From: Aegicerativicinus sediminis
GTDB lineage: Bacteria > Bacteroidota > Bacteroidia > Flavobacteriales > Flavobacteriaceae
Direction of reading: 5' to 3'
Length of the DNA stretch: 64,000 nucleotides
Assembly: GCF_015476115.1 (NCBI RefSeq)
Contig: NZ_CP064295.1
Location: forward strand, 1,048,001-1,112,000
Within the stretch, counting starts at the first letter, position 1, and every line of letters begins with the position of its first letter. Made by a program: the position numbers and the translations under genes. Of this stretch, positions 25,651-34,994 are shown piece by piece. The notes beneath the pieces are model-generated. The model saw only the letters and a program-made list of their open reading frames with translations, was not told where the DNA came from and made no database searches.

Positions 25651-28158
25651 TTAGTAGGTGCTCATTTTAAATGAATAGCTCTTGCCTGCTTCCGTCTGGA
25701 TATCATAGGTATTATATTTTGGTAAATTATAACCCTTAAGATCTGCCTTTTCAGAGATTATCGGTTGATCTATGTCTGGCGCTCTAAAGAAAGTATTGGG
25801 ATTTTCTCCTTTTGCTTCAGCCATATTAATAATTCCGTTGGGTTCTAACTCATTATGTAGACGCAGCCTTAAATTTCCACCAAGACTAGATGTTATCTTT
25901 ACGATTGTTACCATACCCTTTTCCCAAGTTAATTGGTCAATTACAAACCCACCACGCGCTTTTAATCCCTTGATAGACCCATTTTGCCAGCGACTTGGCA
26001 AAGCAGGCAATAGATGCACAGCTCCATCATGCGATTGCAATAACATTTCTGCAATACCAGCTGTACATCCAAAATTACCATCAATCTGAAAGGGCGGATG
26101 GGCATCGAATAAATTTGGGTAGGTGCCGCCTTTTTCTCCTTTTTTATCCAAAGGCGAAGGGGTCAATTGATCTTCAATTAATTTATAGGCTCTATCCCCA
26201 TCTAACAACCTTGCCCAAAGATTAACTTTCCAACCCATGGACCATCCAGTTGATTTATCTCCTCTATATTCCAATGAATTTCTGGCAGCTTCAAAAAGTT
26301 GTGGTGATTTAGACGGCAAAATTTGGTTGCTAGGGTAGAGTCCGTATAAATGAGACACATGTCTATGTTTATCACCAACCTGATCCCAATCGAACATCCA
26401 TTCTTGTAATTGCATATGTTGTCCCACCTGCATTGGAGGTAATTTAGACCTCATCGTCTTAACTGTATCAGCAAACTTGGGATCTCTTTTTAAAATTTCA
26501 GAGGCTTCTATATAGTTTGAAAACACATCAAAAACCAGTTGATTATCCATGGTGTTTCCTGGAGCCAAAGATACCCCGTAGGGTGTTTTATTTTCTGGTG
26601 ACATGGAGGGGACCACAACTAGCCAATTATGGATGGGTTCTGTTTGCAAAACATCCACATAAAAAGTTGCAATACCCTTTAATATATCATAGTACTCCAG
26701 TAAAAATTCAGCATCTCCCGTAAAGAGATAGTGTTGCCATAAATGCTGGCTTAACCATGCCCCTCCCATCGGCCACATCCCATAAAATGGTCCGTCAATT
26801 GGTCCCGTCATTCTCCATATGTCTGTGTTATGATGGGTGACCCATCCGCGAGCTCCATACATGGTTGTTGCAGCTTCTTTTCCAGTTTCAGAAAGATCAC
26901 TCACCATTGAAAATAAAGGTTTATGAAATTCTGACAAATTGGTTACTTCGGCGGGCCAATAGTTCATTTCTGTATTAATGTTGATGGTATATTTACTATC
27001 CCACGAAGGGGACAGTTGGTAATTCCAAATACCCTGAAGATTTGCCGGTTGAGTGCCAGGTTGGGAAGAGGAAATGAGCAAATACCTTCCAAATTGGAAA
27101 TAAAGTTCTACCAATTGTGGATCATCAGATGTTTTAAAATCTTTTATGCGTTGGTCAGTTGTCTTTTTACTAGCCTCAGTTACGCCTAAATCTAATTCAA
27201 CACGATCAAAATAAGATTTATAGTGTTTGATATGGTTTTCCTTTATGGATGCAAAGGATTTTTGATCTACATTTTCCAAAGGCTTTATTGCTCGATTATG
27301 ACAGTCGGCAGAAATATCCTTGTAATTATTAAAATTGGTTCCTATGGAAATATAGAAGGTAACCTCATCTGCATTCTCTATTACCATTGAATTCTTCGTT
27401 GTTGAAATTGTCCCGCCTTTAAGAATGGGTTTATACCGTGCTTCGAATTTAATTTTTCCTTCTTTGTTCTCTACGGTTTCCCCATTACCTTTTAAAACCA
27501 AGGTTTGATTATCGGTATAGATTTTGAAAATGGTATGTGGTGTTTCAGTTGTTAAGGAACAATTGATCATTCCCGGGGCACTTGCAGTTAGGTGAACTGC
27601 CATGAGTCCATCAGTTGCACTTGCTAAATACTCTCTTTCATAATCTACACCATTAAAGGAGTAGGTTGTTTTTGCAACAGCCTTCGAAATATCCAATTCC
27701 CTATGGTAATTTTCAACCTTTGTATGTCCAGGAAAATCGATAATTATATCACCAACGGTTTGATAAGGCATCCCATAATTATTATCCTCGGGTGCATGAC
27801 GTGGAAAACGTGTCCCTAATAGATCATTTGCTTTTTGATAATCCCCATTTAGAATTAATTCCCGAACTCCTGGAAGAACCTCTATAAAATTCCTAGGTAA
27901 ATTATTTCCAGGTTCACCTGCCCAAACTGTTTCTTCATTCAATTGAATTTTATCTCGGTTGGTACCGCCAAATATCATTCCTCCCAAACGGCCATTTCCA
28001 ATAGGCATCGCTTCCTCCCAATAGGAAGCCGGAGCATCGTAGACCAATTTTAAATCGGATGTTTCCTCCCTTGTTAGCTCTTTATTATTTTGTTTATCCG
28101 AGCAATTAACTAATAGAATAGAAAGAAGGTTTAATAAAAGCAGATGGGTTATTTTCAA
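25651..28158 (-). CDS. alpha-L-fucosidase, GH95 (lipoprotein)
   Basis: The 835-residue protein starts with a lipoprotein signal ([15 protein letters not shown], lipobox LVNC). The GH95 N-terminal beta domain begins [28 protein letters not shown], with [14 protein letters not shown]. The (alpha/alpha)6 barrel carries [19 protein letters not shown], where the paired Asn residues act in the inverting mechanism, and [26 protein letters not shown], the usual catalytic Asp region. Such enzymes act on alpha-1,2-fucosyl (and L-galactosyl) linkages. It shares the operon with two GH29 fucosidases. Confidence 0.95.
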   Translation of the reverse strand: MKITHLLLLNLLSILLVNCSDKQNNKELTREETSDLKLVYDAPASYWEEAMPIGNGRLGGMIFGGTNRDKIQLNEETVWAGEPGNNLPRNFIEVLPGVRELILNGDYQKANDLLGTRFPRHAPEDNNYGMPYQTVGDIIIDFPGHTKVENYHRELDISKAVAKTTYSFNGVDYEREYLASATDGLMAVHLTASAPGMINCSLTTETPHTIFKIYTDNQTLVLKGNGETVENKEGKIKFEARYKPILKGGTISTTKNSMVIENADEVTFYISIGTNFNNYKDISADCHNRAIKPLENVDQKSFASIKENHIKHYKSYFDRVELDLGVTEASKKTTDQRIKDFKTSDDPQLVELYFQFGRYLLISSSQPGTQPANLQGIWNYQLSPSWDSKYTININTEMNYWPAEVTNLSEFHKPLFSMVSDLSETGKEAATTMYGARGWVTHHNTDIWRMTGPIDGPFYGMWPMGGAWLSQHLWQHYLFTGDAEFLLEYYDILKGIATFYVDVLQTEPIHNWLVVVPSMSPENKTPYGVSLAPGNTMDNQLVFDVFSNYIEASEILKRDPKFADTVKTMRSKLPPMQVGQHMQLQEWMFDWDQVGDKHRHVSHLYGLYPSNQILPSKSPQLFEAARNSLEYRGDKSTGWSMGWKVNLWARLLDGDRAYKLIEDQLTPSPLDKKGEKGGTYPNLFDAHPPFQIDGNFGCTAGIAEMLLQSHDGAVHLLPALPSRWQNGSIKGLKARGGFVIDQLTWEKGMVTIVKITSSLGGNLRLRLHNELEPNGIINMAEAKGENPNTFFRAPDIDQPIISEKADLKGYNLPKYNTYDIQTEAGKSYSFKMSTY

Positions 28159-28195
28159 GTTTTAAAAAATTAACAGATTCAGTTGGTATAAGGGT

Positions 28196-29536
28196 TTATC
28201 GTAAATTAATTTCAATAATGGTATCAACAGCATCCATTTCGGCCTTTGGGACCTCAATAAAAAGACCATAAGTTGTGATTTTGTGTTTTAGTGGCTGTTG
28301 CTTTTGGTACAGATTTATGTGTTTCACGTCTTTGCCAAAATCTCTCAAGAACACCACCTCATCAGATTGACTTAATAAATGAACATACACTGTTTTGCCT
28401 TTTTGGGTAGAGGCCATAGAATCAGAAGGTGGAATAGGACCAGCTTTTGTTCCATAAATTGTTTCTCCATTCTTTCGCATCCATTCCCCCATATTCTTCA
28501 AGGTCTCTTTATGCTCTTTTTGGATTTCCCCATTTGGCATTGGCCCAACATTTAGCAATAGGTTACTTCCATAACCTGCAGATTTTACGATATAATGCAC
28601 CAAATCTTCAAACGATTTATGTTTGTTATCTTGTAAATTGAACCCCCAGGAATTGTTTATGGTTTCACAAACTTCATACGGTAGTTGCCCAACATCATCT
28701 GCGCTCGTTCCAAAACCTGTGGTGTTTTTTCCAGGTAAATCCTTTTCAAACATCTGAAAGTCCTCGCCTTCAATAGGCGCTAAATGGTGGTTATTTCCTA
28801 TAAGACATTGGGGTTGTAAATCATGTATAAGTTTGTAAAGTTCATCATAATGCCAATCGACTTTTAATTTTCCAAACTTCTTCCCATCCCATTCTTTTTG
28901 GTCCCAATGCCCATCAAACCAAATTCCACAGATTTCTCCATAATTGGTCAGCAATTCGGTTAATTGGGCCTTCATAAAGGCAATGTAATTGTTCCAATCT
29001 CCAGTCCCTCTTCCCTCAATACCATTACCTGTTCGTCCCCTTGGGTAATAATCATCTCTATGCCAATCGAGCAGCGAATAGTAGAAAAATAGTTTAATCC
29101 CCTCCTTATGGCAAGCATCTGCTAATTGTTTTAGTACGTCTTTTTCATAAGGGGTTTGGTCAACAATATCATAGTCGGTTGCCTGAGTATCGAACATGGA
29201 AAACCCATCGTGGTGTCGGCTGGTAATAGTTATGTATTTCATCCCCGCATCCTTGGCCAACTTTACCCATTCTTCGGCGTTGTACTTTATAGGATTAAAA
29301 AAGCCTGGCAACTTAGCATAATTTTCTATGGAAATATTTTGGTTATTCATCACCCATTCCCCATCACCTAAAATGCTATAGACACCCCAATGTATAAACA
29401 TACCAAACTTGGCATTCTGAAACCATTCTCTAGCCATGAGGTTCTCCTGAGAGGGTGTATAATTCTCTTGACTTTGGACCAACGAATAAAAGAAAAGAAT
29501 TAAGGTGAAAGTCAAGAATACTTTGTGGAATTTCAT
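28196..29536 (-). CDS. alpha-L-fucosidase, GH29 (second copy, exported)
   Basis: The 446-residue protein has a signal peptide (VFLTFTLILFFYSLVQSQ) and the GH29 barrel: EWFQNAKFGMFIHWGVYSILGDGEWV, TITSRHHDGFSMFDTQATDYD, and the nucleophile Asp in YGEICGIWFDGHWD (about 208). The C-terminal sandwich is short. It differs strongly from the other GH29 protein here, so the pair probably covers different fucosyl linkages. It is the first gene of the minus-strand fucose operon, about 11.5 kb long, ending at the mutarotase gene. Confidence 0.93.
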   Translation of the reverse strand: MKFHKVFLTFTLILFFYSLVQSQENYTPSQENLMAREWFQNAKFGMFIHWGVYSILGDGEWVMNNQNISIENYAKLPGFFNPIKYNAEEWVKLAKDAGMKYITITSRHHDGFSMFDTQATDYDIVDQTPYEKDVLKQLADACHKEGIKLFFYYSLLDWHRDDYYPRGRTGNGIEGRGTGDWNNYIAFMKAQLTELLTNYGEICGIWFDGHWDQKEWDGKKFGKLKVDWHYDELYKLIHDLQPQCLIGNNHHLAPIEGEDFQMFEKDLPGKNTTGFGTSADDVGQLPYEVCETINNSWGFNLQDNKHKSFEDLVHYIVKSAGYGSNLLLNVGPMPNGEIQKEHKETLKNMGEWMRKNGETIYGTKAGPIPPSDSMASTQKGKTVYVHLLSQSDEVVFLRDFGKDVKHINLYQKQQPLKHKITTYGLFIEVPKAEMDAVDTIIEINLR

Positions 29537-29578
29537 TATGGGTGATGTTTAGAAAAGTTAGTCGATGACACAGTGATT

Positions 29579-29586
29579 CAAATTTA
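29579..29586 (-). promoter_or_regulatory. -7 promoter box of the fucose operon
   Basis: The minus-strand octamer TAAATTTG matches TAnnTTTG and lies 43 bp upstream of the first fucosidase gene. No TTG is seen at the usual distance; an unknown activator may be needed. Confidence 0.4.
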
Positions 29587-29699
29587 CAATCTTAATTCAG
29601 AAATAGGAACAGGATATTAGAAGTTGGCTAAAATCTTTTGGTCATTACGAGTCACCTCTACAAAATCAATTTCGTTTAAAAATGTTTACAAAAAGTTAA

Positions 29700-29728
29700 A
29701 CTATTATGAATTAATAGTATTACTATTA
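29700..29728 (+). promoter_or_regulatory. operator candidate, three inverted half-sites before the TetR gene
   Basis: Three copies of one 7-mer alternate in orientation: ACTATTA (29700-29706), TAATAGT (29712-29718) and ACTATTA (29722-29728). The last two form a palindrome (TAATAGTA-T-TACTATTA) and the first two another with a 5-nt spacer. The last half-site overlaps the -7 box TATTTTTG (29727-29734), so a bound repressor would block the promoter. The obvious ligand-responsive protein is the TetR regulator encoded 26 bp downstream. Confidence 0.6.
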
Positions 29729-29734
29729 TTTTTG
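29727..29734 (+). promoter_or_regulatory. -7 promoter box of the TetR-ABC-HlyD-TolC operon
   Basis: TATTTTTG matches TAnnTTTG and lies 19 bp before the TetR start codon, overlapping the last operator half-site. Confidence 0.5.
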
Positions 29735-29753
29735 CGCTGAAATAAATTAAAGC

Positions 29754-30422
29754 ATGGAAGGATTAGGCATAAAACTTATCGTAAATCCAAATCTTTATAA
29801 CAAAAACCCTGAATCATCAGATCTGGGTCGAAGCATTATTTCCAATAGCATTGAGATGATATTGGAACATGGATTCGAATCATTTACATTCAAAAAATTA
29901 GGCGCTGCTATTGGTTCTAACGAAAGCTCAGTGTATAGGTACTTCGATAATAAACACAATCTGTTGATGTATCTTATCAATTGGTATTGGAGCTGGATGG
30001 AATACCGATTGGTTTTTCTAACCAACAATATTTCAGATCCTAAGGAAAAACTTGAAACTGCCATTACCCAGCTAGTATCCTTGGTAAAAGAGGACGATCA
30101 ATTCTCCTTCATAAATGAAAGCAAACTACAATGGGTACTTATCGCTGAATCTGGCAAAGTCTATCAAATTAATTTGGTTGACGAGGAAAACCAACAGGGG
30201 TTTTATCGCACTTATAAAAGAGTGGTGCAGAGGGTAAGTGATATGATTTTAGATATTAACCCAAACTATGAGTTTCCACATATGCTTGTTTCCACCATCG
30301 TTGAAGGAGCCAACCACCAACGATTTTTTTCGGAGCACCTACCATCCTTAACTGATTATGATGAAAAAAAGGATTGTGTGGTAAGCTTTTATACACAATT
30401 AGTTCTCAACACCCTAAATTAA
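29754..30422 (+). CDS. TetR/AcrR-family regulator
   Basis: The 222-residue protein has a TetR-type N-terminal DNA-binding domain after a short head: RSIISNSIEMILEHGFESFTFKKLGAAIGSNESSVYRYFDNKHNLLMYLINWYW (about 23-75). The helix-turn-helix lies in KKLGAAIGSNESSVYRYF. The rest is an all-helical ligand domain of no recognised ligand. It lies 3 bp before the ABC gene of an export operon, so it is most likely the autoregulatory repressor of that pump. A palindromic site overlaps its own promoter. Confidence 0.88.
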   Translation: MEGLGIKLIVNPNLYNKNPESSDLGRSIISNSIEMILEHGFESFTFKKLGAAIGSNESSVYRYFDNKHNLLMYLINWYWSWMEYRLVFLTNNISDPKEKLETAITQLVSLVKEDDQFSFINESKLQWVLIAESGKVYQINLVDEENQQGFYRTYKRVVQRVSDMILDINPNYEFPHMLVSTIVEGANHQRFFSEHLPSLTDYDEKKDCVVSFYTQLVLNTLN

Positions 30423-30425
30423 CTT

Positions 30426-32093
30426 ATGAATAACGATACAACACCATTCACCCCTTTACAGAGGTTGATAAACCTATTGAAATTAGACCGTCGGGATATT
30501 CGACAGATATTCTTCTATGCAATTTTTGCAGGATTGGTGGCCCTTTCCCTACCGCTAGGAATTCAAGCAATTATAAATCTTATACAAGGAGCCCAGATTA
30601 CATCATCTTGGATTGTTTTGGTTGTAATTGTAACCCTAGGCGTTGCATTCCAAGGCGGATTAGAGTTTATGCAATTCAGAATTCTGGAAAACATTCAGCA
30701 AAAGATTTTTACAAGATCATCATTTGAATTTGCCTACCGTTTTCCTAAAATAAAATTGAGCGAATTGAGGAACTATTATCCACCAGAATTGGCCAACCGC
30801 TTTTTTGATACCATTTCGGTACAAAAAGGATTGCCTAAAATATTATTGGATTTTCCTGCTGCCATACTTCAGATTATTTTTGGATTGATCCTTCTTTCAT
30901 TTTACCATCCATTTTTCATCATCTATGGATTTCTGCTCATTCTATTGATTTATGCGGTATTTAGATACACCGCAAAATCTGGATTAGATACCAGTTTAAA
31001 AGAAAGTAAGGCTAAATATAAAGTCGCTCATTGGATTCAGGAGATTGCACGATCGATAATTAGTTTCAAGCTATCACCAAGGACCAATCTGGCGATGGAC
31101 CGCAATAATGAATTAACCAAAGAATACCTAGATGCACGAGAAAACCATTTTAAAATATTGGTGATTCAATTTTTTATGATTGTTGGATTCAAGATTTTGG
31201 TAACTGCCGGATTGCTTGTTATTGGAGGACTATTAGTTCTTAACCAACAAATGAACATTGGGCAGTTTGTGGCCGCAGAAATTATCATTCTTTTGGTTAT
31301 TGGTTCCGTAGAAAAACTAATTATGGGGCTAGAAACAGTATATGACGTATTAACGTCCCTAGAAAAAATTGGTCAAATTGTAGATAAAGATCTTGAACCA
31401 TTGAATGAGCTACCTATTTTTGAAAATGGCTCTGATTTTCATATTGAGGTTGACCAAGTTGATTTTCTGCGTTCTAATAACAGCCCAATCTTTGCAAACC
31501 TCTCCTTAAAAATTAATCCTGGAGATCGCATTTTGTTGGAAGGTCCATCAGGTTCTGGGAAAACCACTCTGTTAAAATTAATTACGGGACTTCTGGAACC
31601 AGCTAAAGGAAACATTTATATAAATAACACTTCATATAATGGTATTGATCCTAATAGTTTAAGGAAATATATCGGGCAAATGTTACCAGAGCAAATGCCA
31701 TTTGAAGGTACCATCAGGGAAAATATTTCATTTGGAAATAAAGAAGTAAGTGATAGCAAATTGTATGAAGTGGTAAAAAATGTTGGCTTGTTGCCTTTCC
31801 TAAAAGATCAATTAAAAGGGCTGGATACTTTTCTACATCCTGAAGGCCAACAAATACCACAAACTGTATCACGTAGAATCCTATTGGCCAGAGCTATACT
31901 CAACCAACCAAAACTGTTGTTATTAAAAGATCCGTTTGAGCAGTTTGAAACTGGTGAAGTTCAATGTTTAATAGAATTTTTAACCGATCCAAAACAACCA
32001 TGGATATTAATTGTTTCAAGCAGGGATCCGCTTTGGAAAAACCATTGTAATAGAATCCTAGAAATTCAAAACCGATCTATAATTGAAAAGTAA
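30426..32093 (+). CDS. ABC exporter subunit with a degenerate nucleotide-binding domain
   Basis: The 555-residue protein has a membrane domain (about 30-300) and a nucleotide-binding domain (about 340-555). No N-terminal peptidase domain precedes it. The Walker A GPSGSGKTTLLKLI is intact. The other motifs are not: the LSGGQ signature is replaced by IPQTVS before RRILLARAIL, the Walker B Asp is a Lys and the catalytic Glu an Asp (LLLLKDPF), and the switch His is a Ser (VSSRDP). It probably binds ATP but may hydrolyse it poorly. It lies 3 bp after the TetR gene and 2 bp before the HlyD gene, so it is the inner-membrane part of a type I-like exporter. Confidence 0.88.
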   Translation: MNNDTTPFTPLQRLINLLKLDRRDIRQIFFYAIFAGLVALSLPLGIQAIINLIQGAQITSSWIVLVVIVTLGVAFQGGLEFMQFRILENIQQKIFTRSSFEFAYRFPKIKLSELRNYYPPELANRFFDTISVQKGLPKILLDFPAAILQIIFGLILLSFYHPFFIIYGFLLILLIYAVFRYTAKSGLDTSLKESKAKYKVAHWIQEIARSIISFKLSPRTNLAMDRNNELTKEYLDARENHFKILVIQFFMIVGFKILVTAGLLVIGGLLVLNQQMNIGQFVAAEIIILLVIGSVEKLIMGLETVYDVLTSLEKIGQIVDKDLEPLNELPIFENGSDFHIEVDQVDFLRSNNSPIFANLSLKINPGDRILLEGPSGSGKTTLLKLITGLLEPAKGNIYINNTSYNGIDPNSLRKYIGQMLPEQMPFEGTIRENISFGNKEVSDSKLYEVVKNVGLLPFLKDQLKGLDTFLHPEGQQIPQTVSRRILLARAILNQPKLLLLKDPFEQFETGEVQCLIEFLTDPKQPWILIVSSRDPLWKNHCNRILEIQNRSIIEK

Positions 32094-32095
32094 TT

Positions 32096-33442
32096 ATGCT
32101 TAATATATCTCACAATCAACTCAACAAAAAGATTAGCCTAGAGGAATATTCAGCATATTCCGTGGCAAATAAAAAACACCATTATAAATTTTTTAATAGG
32201 TTTTTGGTGGCTATTTCTATAGTAACAATAATCGTCTTATTTCTGCCTTGGACACAGAACGTTACTGGCAATGGTTATGTCACCACCTTAACCCCTGAAC
32301 AGCGACCGCAAACCATACAATCCCCTATACCGGGAAAAATTGAAGAATGGTATGTAAGGGAAGGCGATTTTGTGCAAAAAGGAGACACCATTTTGCGCAT
32401 ATCCGAGATTAAAAATGAATACCAAGATCCTGACCTTGTTAATCGAATTGAGGCACAGGTAAATGCCAAAAGCAGATCCTCAGAGTCTTATTTAGAAAAA
32501 ATGAAGGCTTTGGAAAAACAGATTGGCGCTCTATATGCCGAAAGAGGTTTAAAAAAGGACCAAGCCAAAATAAAATTGAATCAGGCTGAATTAAAGATTG
32601 TTTCAGACAGTATAGATCTAGAAGCAACCAAAACCAATCTGAAAATTGCCGAAAGACAGTACGAGCGGGTAAAAAAGCTTGAAGAGGAAGGTTTAAAAGC
32701 AATGACAGACTTGGAAGAAAAAAGCTTGAAATTACAAGAGATGCAGGCCAAATTAGTGTCGCAACAGAATAAATATCTGCAAAGTAAAAATGACCTTATT
32801 AATGCCAAGGTAGAACTCAACCGTTTAGACGCCGAGTACGCGGATAAAATATCCAAGGCACAAAGCGAACTATCAAGCGCTATTTCAGTACAATCTGAAA
32901 CCGACGCCGAGGTGGCTAAGCTACAAACCCAACGCAGTAATTATGCCATTAGAAATTCGCTTTACGTAATTACAGCCCCTCAAAACGGATATATCAATAA
33001 AGCCATTCGGTCGGGTATTGGAGAAACTTTTAAGGAAGGGGAACCTTTGGTGGGTATTATGCCATCCAATTACGATTTAGCCGTGGAAACCTTTGTTGAA
33101 CCAATCGATTTACCGCTTATTCATTTAGGAGGCAATGTGCGTATTCAATTTGATGGGTGGCCTGCCATATTTTTCAGCGGTTGGCCAAATGCTTCTTATG
33201 GAACCTATGCAGGCAAAGTGGTAGCCATAGAAAATTTCATCAGTTCTAACGGGAAGTTCAGGGTCTTGATTGCACCAAATGATAAGGAACAAAAATGGCC
33301 AGAGAATGTGAGAATTGGTTCAGGAGCCTATACCATGGCTTTATTGGATGATGTGCCGATCTGGTTCGAACTATGGCGACAACTAAACGGGTTCCCTCCA
33401 AATTACTATACGCCAAACTCAGAAATAACCGAGAAAAAATGA
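32096..33442 (+). CDS. HlyD-family membrane fusion (adaptor) protein
   Basis: The 448-residue protein has one N-terminal membrane helix (FLVAISIVTIIVLFLPWTQ, about 36-54), then the beta-barrel/lipoyl start TPEQRPQTIQSPIPGKIEEWYVREGDFVQKGDTILRISE, a long coiled-coil hairpin (about 110-280; repeated Lys/Glu heptads), and a second lipoyl half VITAPQNGYINKAIRSGIGETFKEGEPLVGIMPS. It bridges the ABC subunit and the TolC-like channel. Its last four bases overlap the TolC gene (ATGA). Confidence 0.9.
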   Translation: MLNISHNQLNKKISLEEYSAYSVANKKHHYKFFNRFLVAISIVTIIVLFLPWTQNVTGNGYVTTLTPEQRPQTIQSPIPGKIEEWYVREGDFVQKGDTILRISEIKNEYQDPDLVNRIEAQVNAKSRSSESYLEKMKALEKQIGALYAERGLKKDQAKIKLNQAELKIVSDSIDLEATKTNLKIAERQYERVKKLEEEGLKAMTDLEEKSLKLQEMQAKLVSQQNKYLQSKNDLINAKVELNRLDAEYADKISKAQSELSSAISVQSETDAEVAKLQTQRSNYAIRNSLYVITAPQNGYINKAIRSGIGETFKEGEPLVGIMPSNYDLAVETFVEPIDLPLIHLGGNVRIQFDGWPAIFFSGWPNASYGTYAGKVVAIENFISSNGKFRVLIAPNDKEQKWPENVRIGSGAYTMALLDDVPIWFELWRQLNGFPPNYYTPNSEITEKK

Positions 33443-34875
33443 AAAAATCATTCATTTCAAAAGTAGTGGTCCTGTGGTTAGTTCTCGGTTTTGGCACCTT
33501 AAGCCATAGCCAATCTGAACTAACGGAAAAACCTGCAGAAGCTAGCATTCTCAGTTTTGAGGAATACATGGCCTATGTAAAAAAATACCACCCATTGGTA
33601 AAAATGGCTGATTTGAATCTTTCTGTTGGTGAGGCGGAAGTGCTAAAAGCCAGGGGGGCTTTCGACCCAAAAGTGGAAGTAGATTATGAGCGGAAAAAAT
33701 TTAATGGCACTACATATTACGATCAATTAAATTCTACTTTTAAAATCCCAACCTGGTTTGGCTTGGAATTTAAAGCCAAGTATGAAGATAATTCTGGCGC
33801 CTATTTAGACCCTAGTTTAACAGTACCAGAAGACGGAATTTATAGTGCGGGTGTTGAACTTGATTTAACAAATGGCTTTCTTATCAACCAACGCATGGCA
33901 TCTCTGAGAAAGGCCCAATTATTTGAACAGGAGAGCAAGGCAACTAGAGACCTTATGATTAACGAAGTGCTGTTTGAAGCGACAAAAGCGTATTTAGACT
34001 GGTGTCAGGCGTATAACTCTCAACTTATTTATGAAAACTTTTTGGATAATGCCGCATTGCGGTACGAAGGAGTTAAACGCAGTGCAGAAGTTGGGGACAA
34101 AGCAGAGATAGATGCTACAGAAGCACTAATTACATTGGAAAGTCGCCAACTATCCCTAGAAAATGCAAGTTTAGAATCACGTAAAAACCAATTGTTGGCA
34201 AGTAATTTTCTTTGGTTAGAAAATGTACCGCTAGAAATTCAACAAAATATAGTGCCGGCAGTACCAACCACCACCGATTTAAGCCAAACACTATCCATAG
34301 AAAATTTAAATCAGTTGGATAGTATATCAGATAACCATCCAAAATTATTGGCATTAGATTATAAAATTCAACAGTTGGAAATAGACAAAGACCTTAAACA
34401 GTCTAAGTTGCTGCCAAAGATGAGCCTTAGCTACGATTTTCTTACGACCGATTATAAACGGATAAATAGTTTAAATACGGGCAATTACAAGGCTGGATTC
34501 AACTTAAGTTTTCCACTATTCCTTAGGGCGGAGCGTGGTGATATAAAACTTGCCAATTTAAAGCTGGCCGATACCAATTACGATTTACTTCAATCTCGAT
34601 TAGAAATCCGCAACAAGCTTCAACAAACTTCTATGGAGTTTGAGTCCTTACAAACCCAGTATAACCTCATCGACTCTATGGTAAAAAACCACCAAACAAT
34701 GGTACGTGGTGAAGAGCGAAAATTTGAAATCGGCGAGAGTTCGTTGTTTCTTGTAAACAGCAGGGAACAAAAGCTAATTGAATCGTCCTTAAAGCGCAAT
34801 GAGATAGAAATAAAGCTATTGTTTTCGCTTGCCAAATGGTATAATTCTACAGGGGCGGCAATACAACAGCTATGA
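33439..34875 (+). CDS. TolC-family outer-membrane efflux protein
   Basis: I start at the ATG at 33439 (ATGA overlap with the HlyD stop), which gives a signal peptide (SKVVVLWLVLGFGTLSHSQ). A start at 33373 would put it 66 bp inside HlyD without a signal. The mature protein of about 455 residues shows the duplicated helical hairpins of TolC, with EYMAYVKKYHPLVKMADLNLSVGEAEVLKARGAFDPKVEVDYERK at the front and a second repeat ending RGEERKFEIGESSLFLVNSREQKLIES. It completes the tripartite export system. A 14-bp perfect inverted repeat follows. Confidence 0.88.
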   Translation: MKKSFISKVVVLWLVLGFGTLSHSQSELTEKPAEASILSFEEYMAYVKKYHPLVKMADLNLSVGEAEVLKARGAFDPKVEVDYERKKFNGTTYYDQLNSTFKIPTWFGLEFKAKYEDNSGAYLDPSLTVPEDGIYSAGVELDLTNGFLINQRMASLRKAQLFEQESKATRDLMINEVLFEATKAYLDWCQAYNSQLIYENFLDNAALRYEGVKRSAEVGDKAEIDATEALITLESRQLSLENASLESRKNQLLASNFLWLENVPLEIQQNIVPAVPTTTDLSQTLSIENLNQLDSISDNHPKLLALDYKIQQLEIDKDLKQSKLLPKMSLSYDFLTTDYKRINSLNTGNYKAGFNLSFPLFLRAERGDIKLANLKLADTNYDLLQSRLEIRNKLQQTSMEFESLQTQYNLIDSMVKNHQTMVRGEERKFEIGESSLFLVNSREQKLIESSLKRNEIEIKLLFSLAKWYNSTGAAIQQL

Positions 34876-34900
34876 TTTGGTTGTAGGGGGATAGACTTTT

Positions 34901-34947
34901 AATTGCGTTTATTTTTAAATTGCGATATAAAAGAAATAAACGCAATT
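34901..34947 (+). terminator. long inverted repeat (terminator candidate) after TolC
   Basis: Perfect 14-bp arms (34901-34914 and 34934-34947, AATTGCGTTTATTT) enclose a 19-nt loop and end 17 bases before the left boundary of the cassette array. There is no strong T run on the plus strand, so it may instead be part of an insertion site. Confidence 0.5.
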
Positions 34948-34994
34948 GTGCGTTTATCCATACGTCGTGCTTCATTATAACCAACCGCTAACCA

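Noticed and set aside
33373-33438. An earlier ATG for the TolC gene at 33373
   Set aside because: It would overlap the HlyD gene by 70 bp and remove the signal peptide from the N-terminus; the ATGA overlap at 33439 gives a normal start with a signal.
34901-34947. Transposon end at the 14-bp inverted repeat after TolC
   Set aside because: No transposase, no target-site duplication, and the arms are only 19 nt apart, as in a hairpin.
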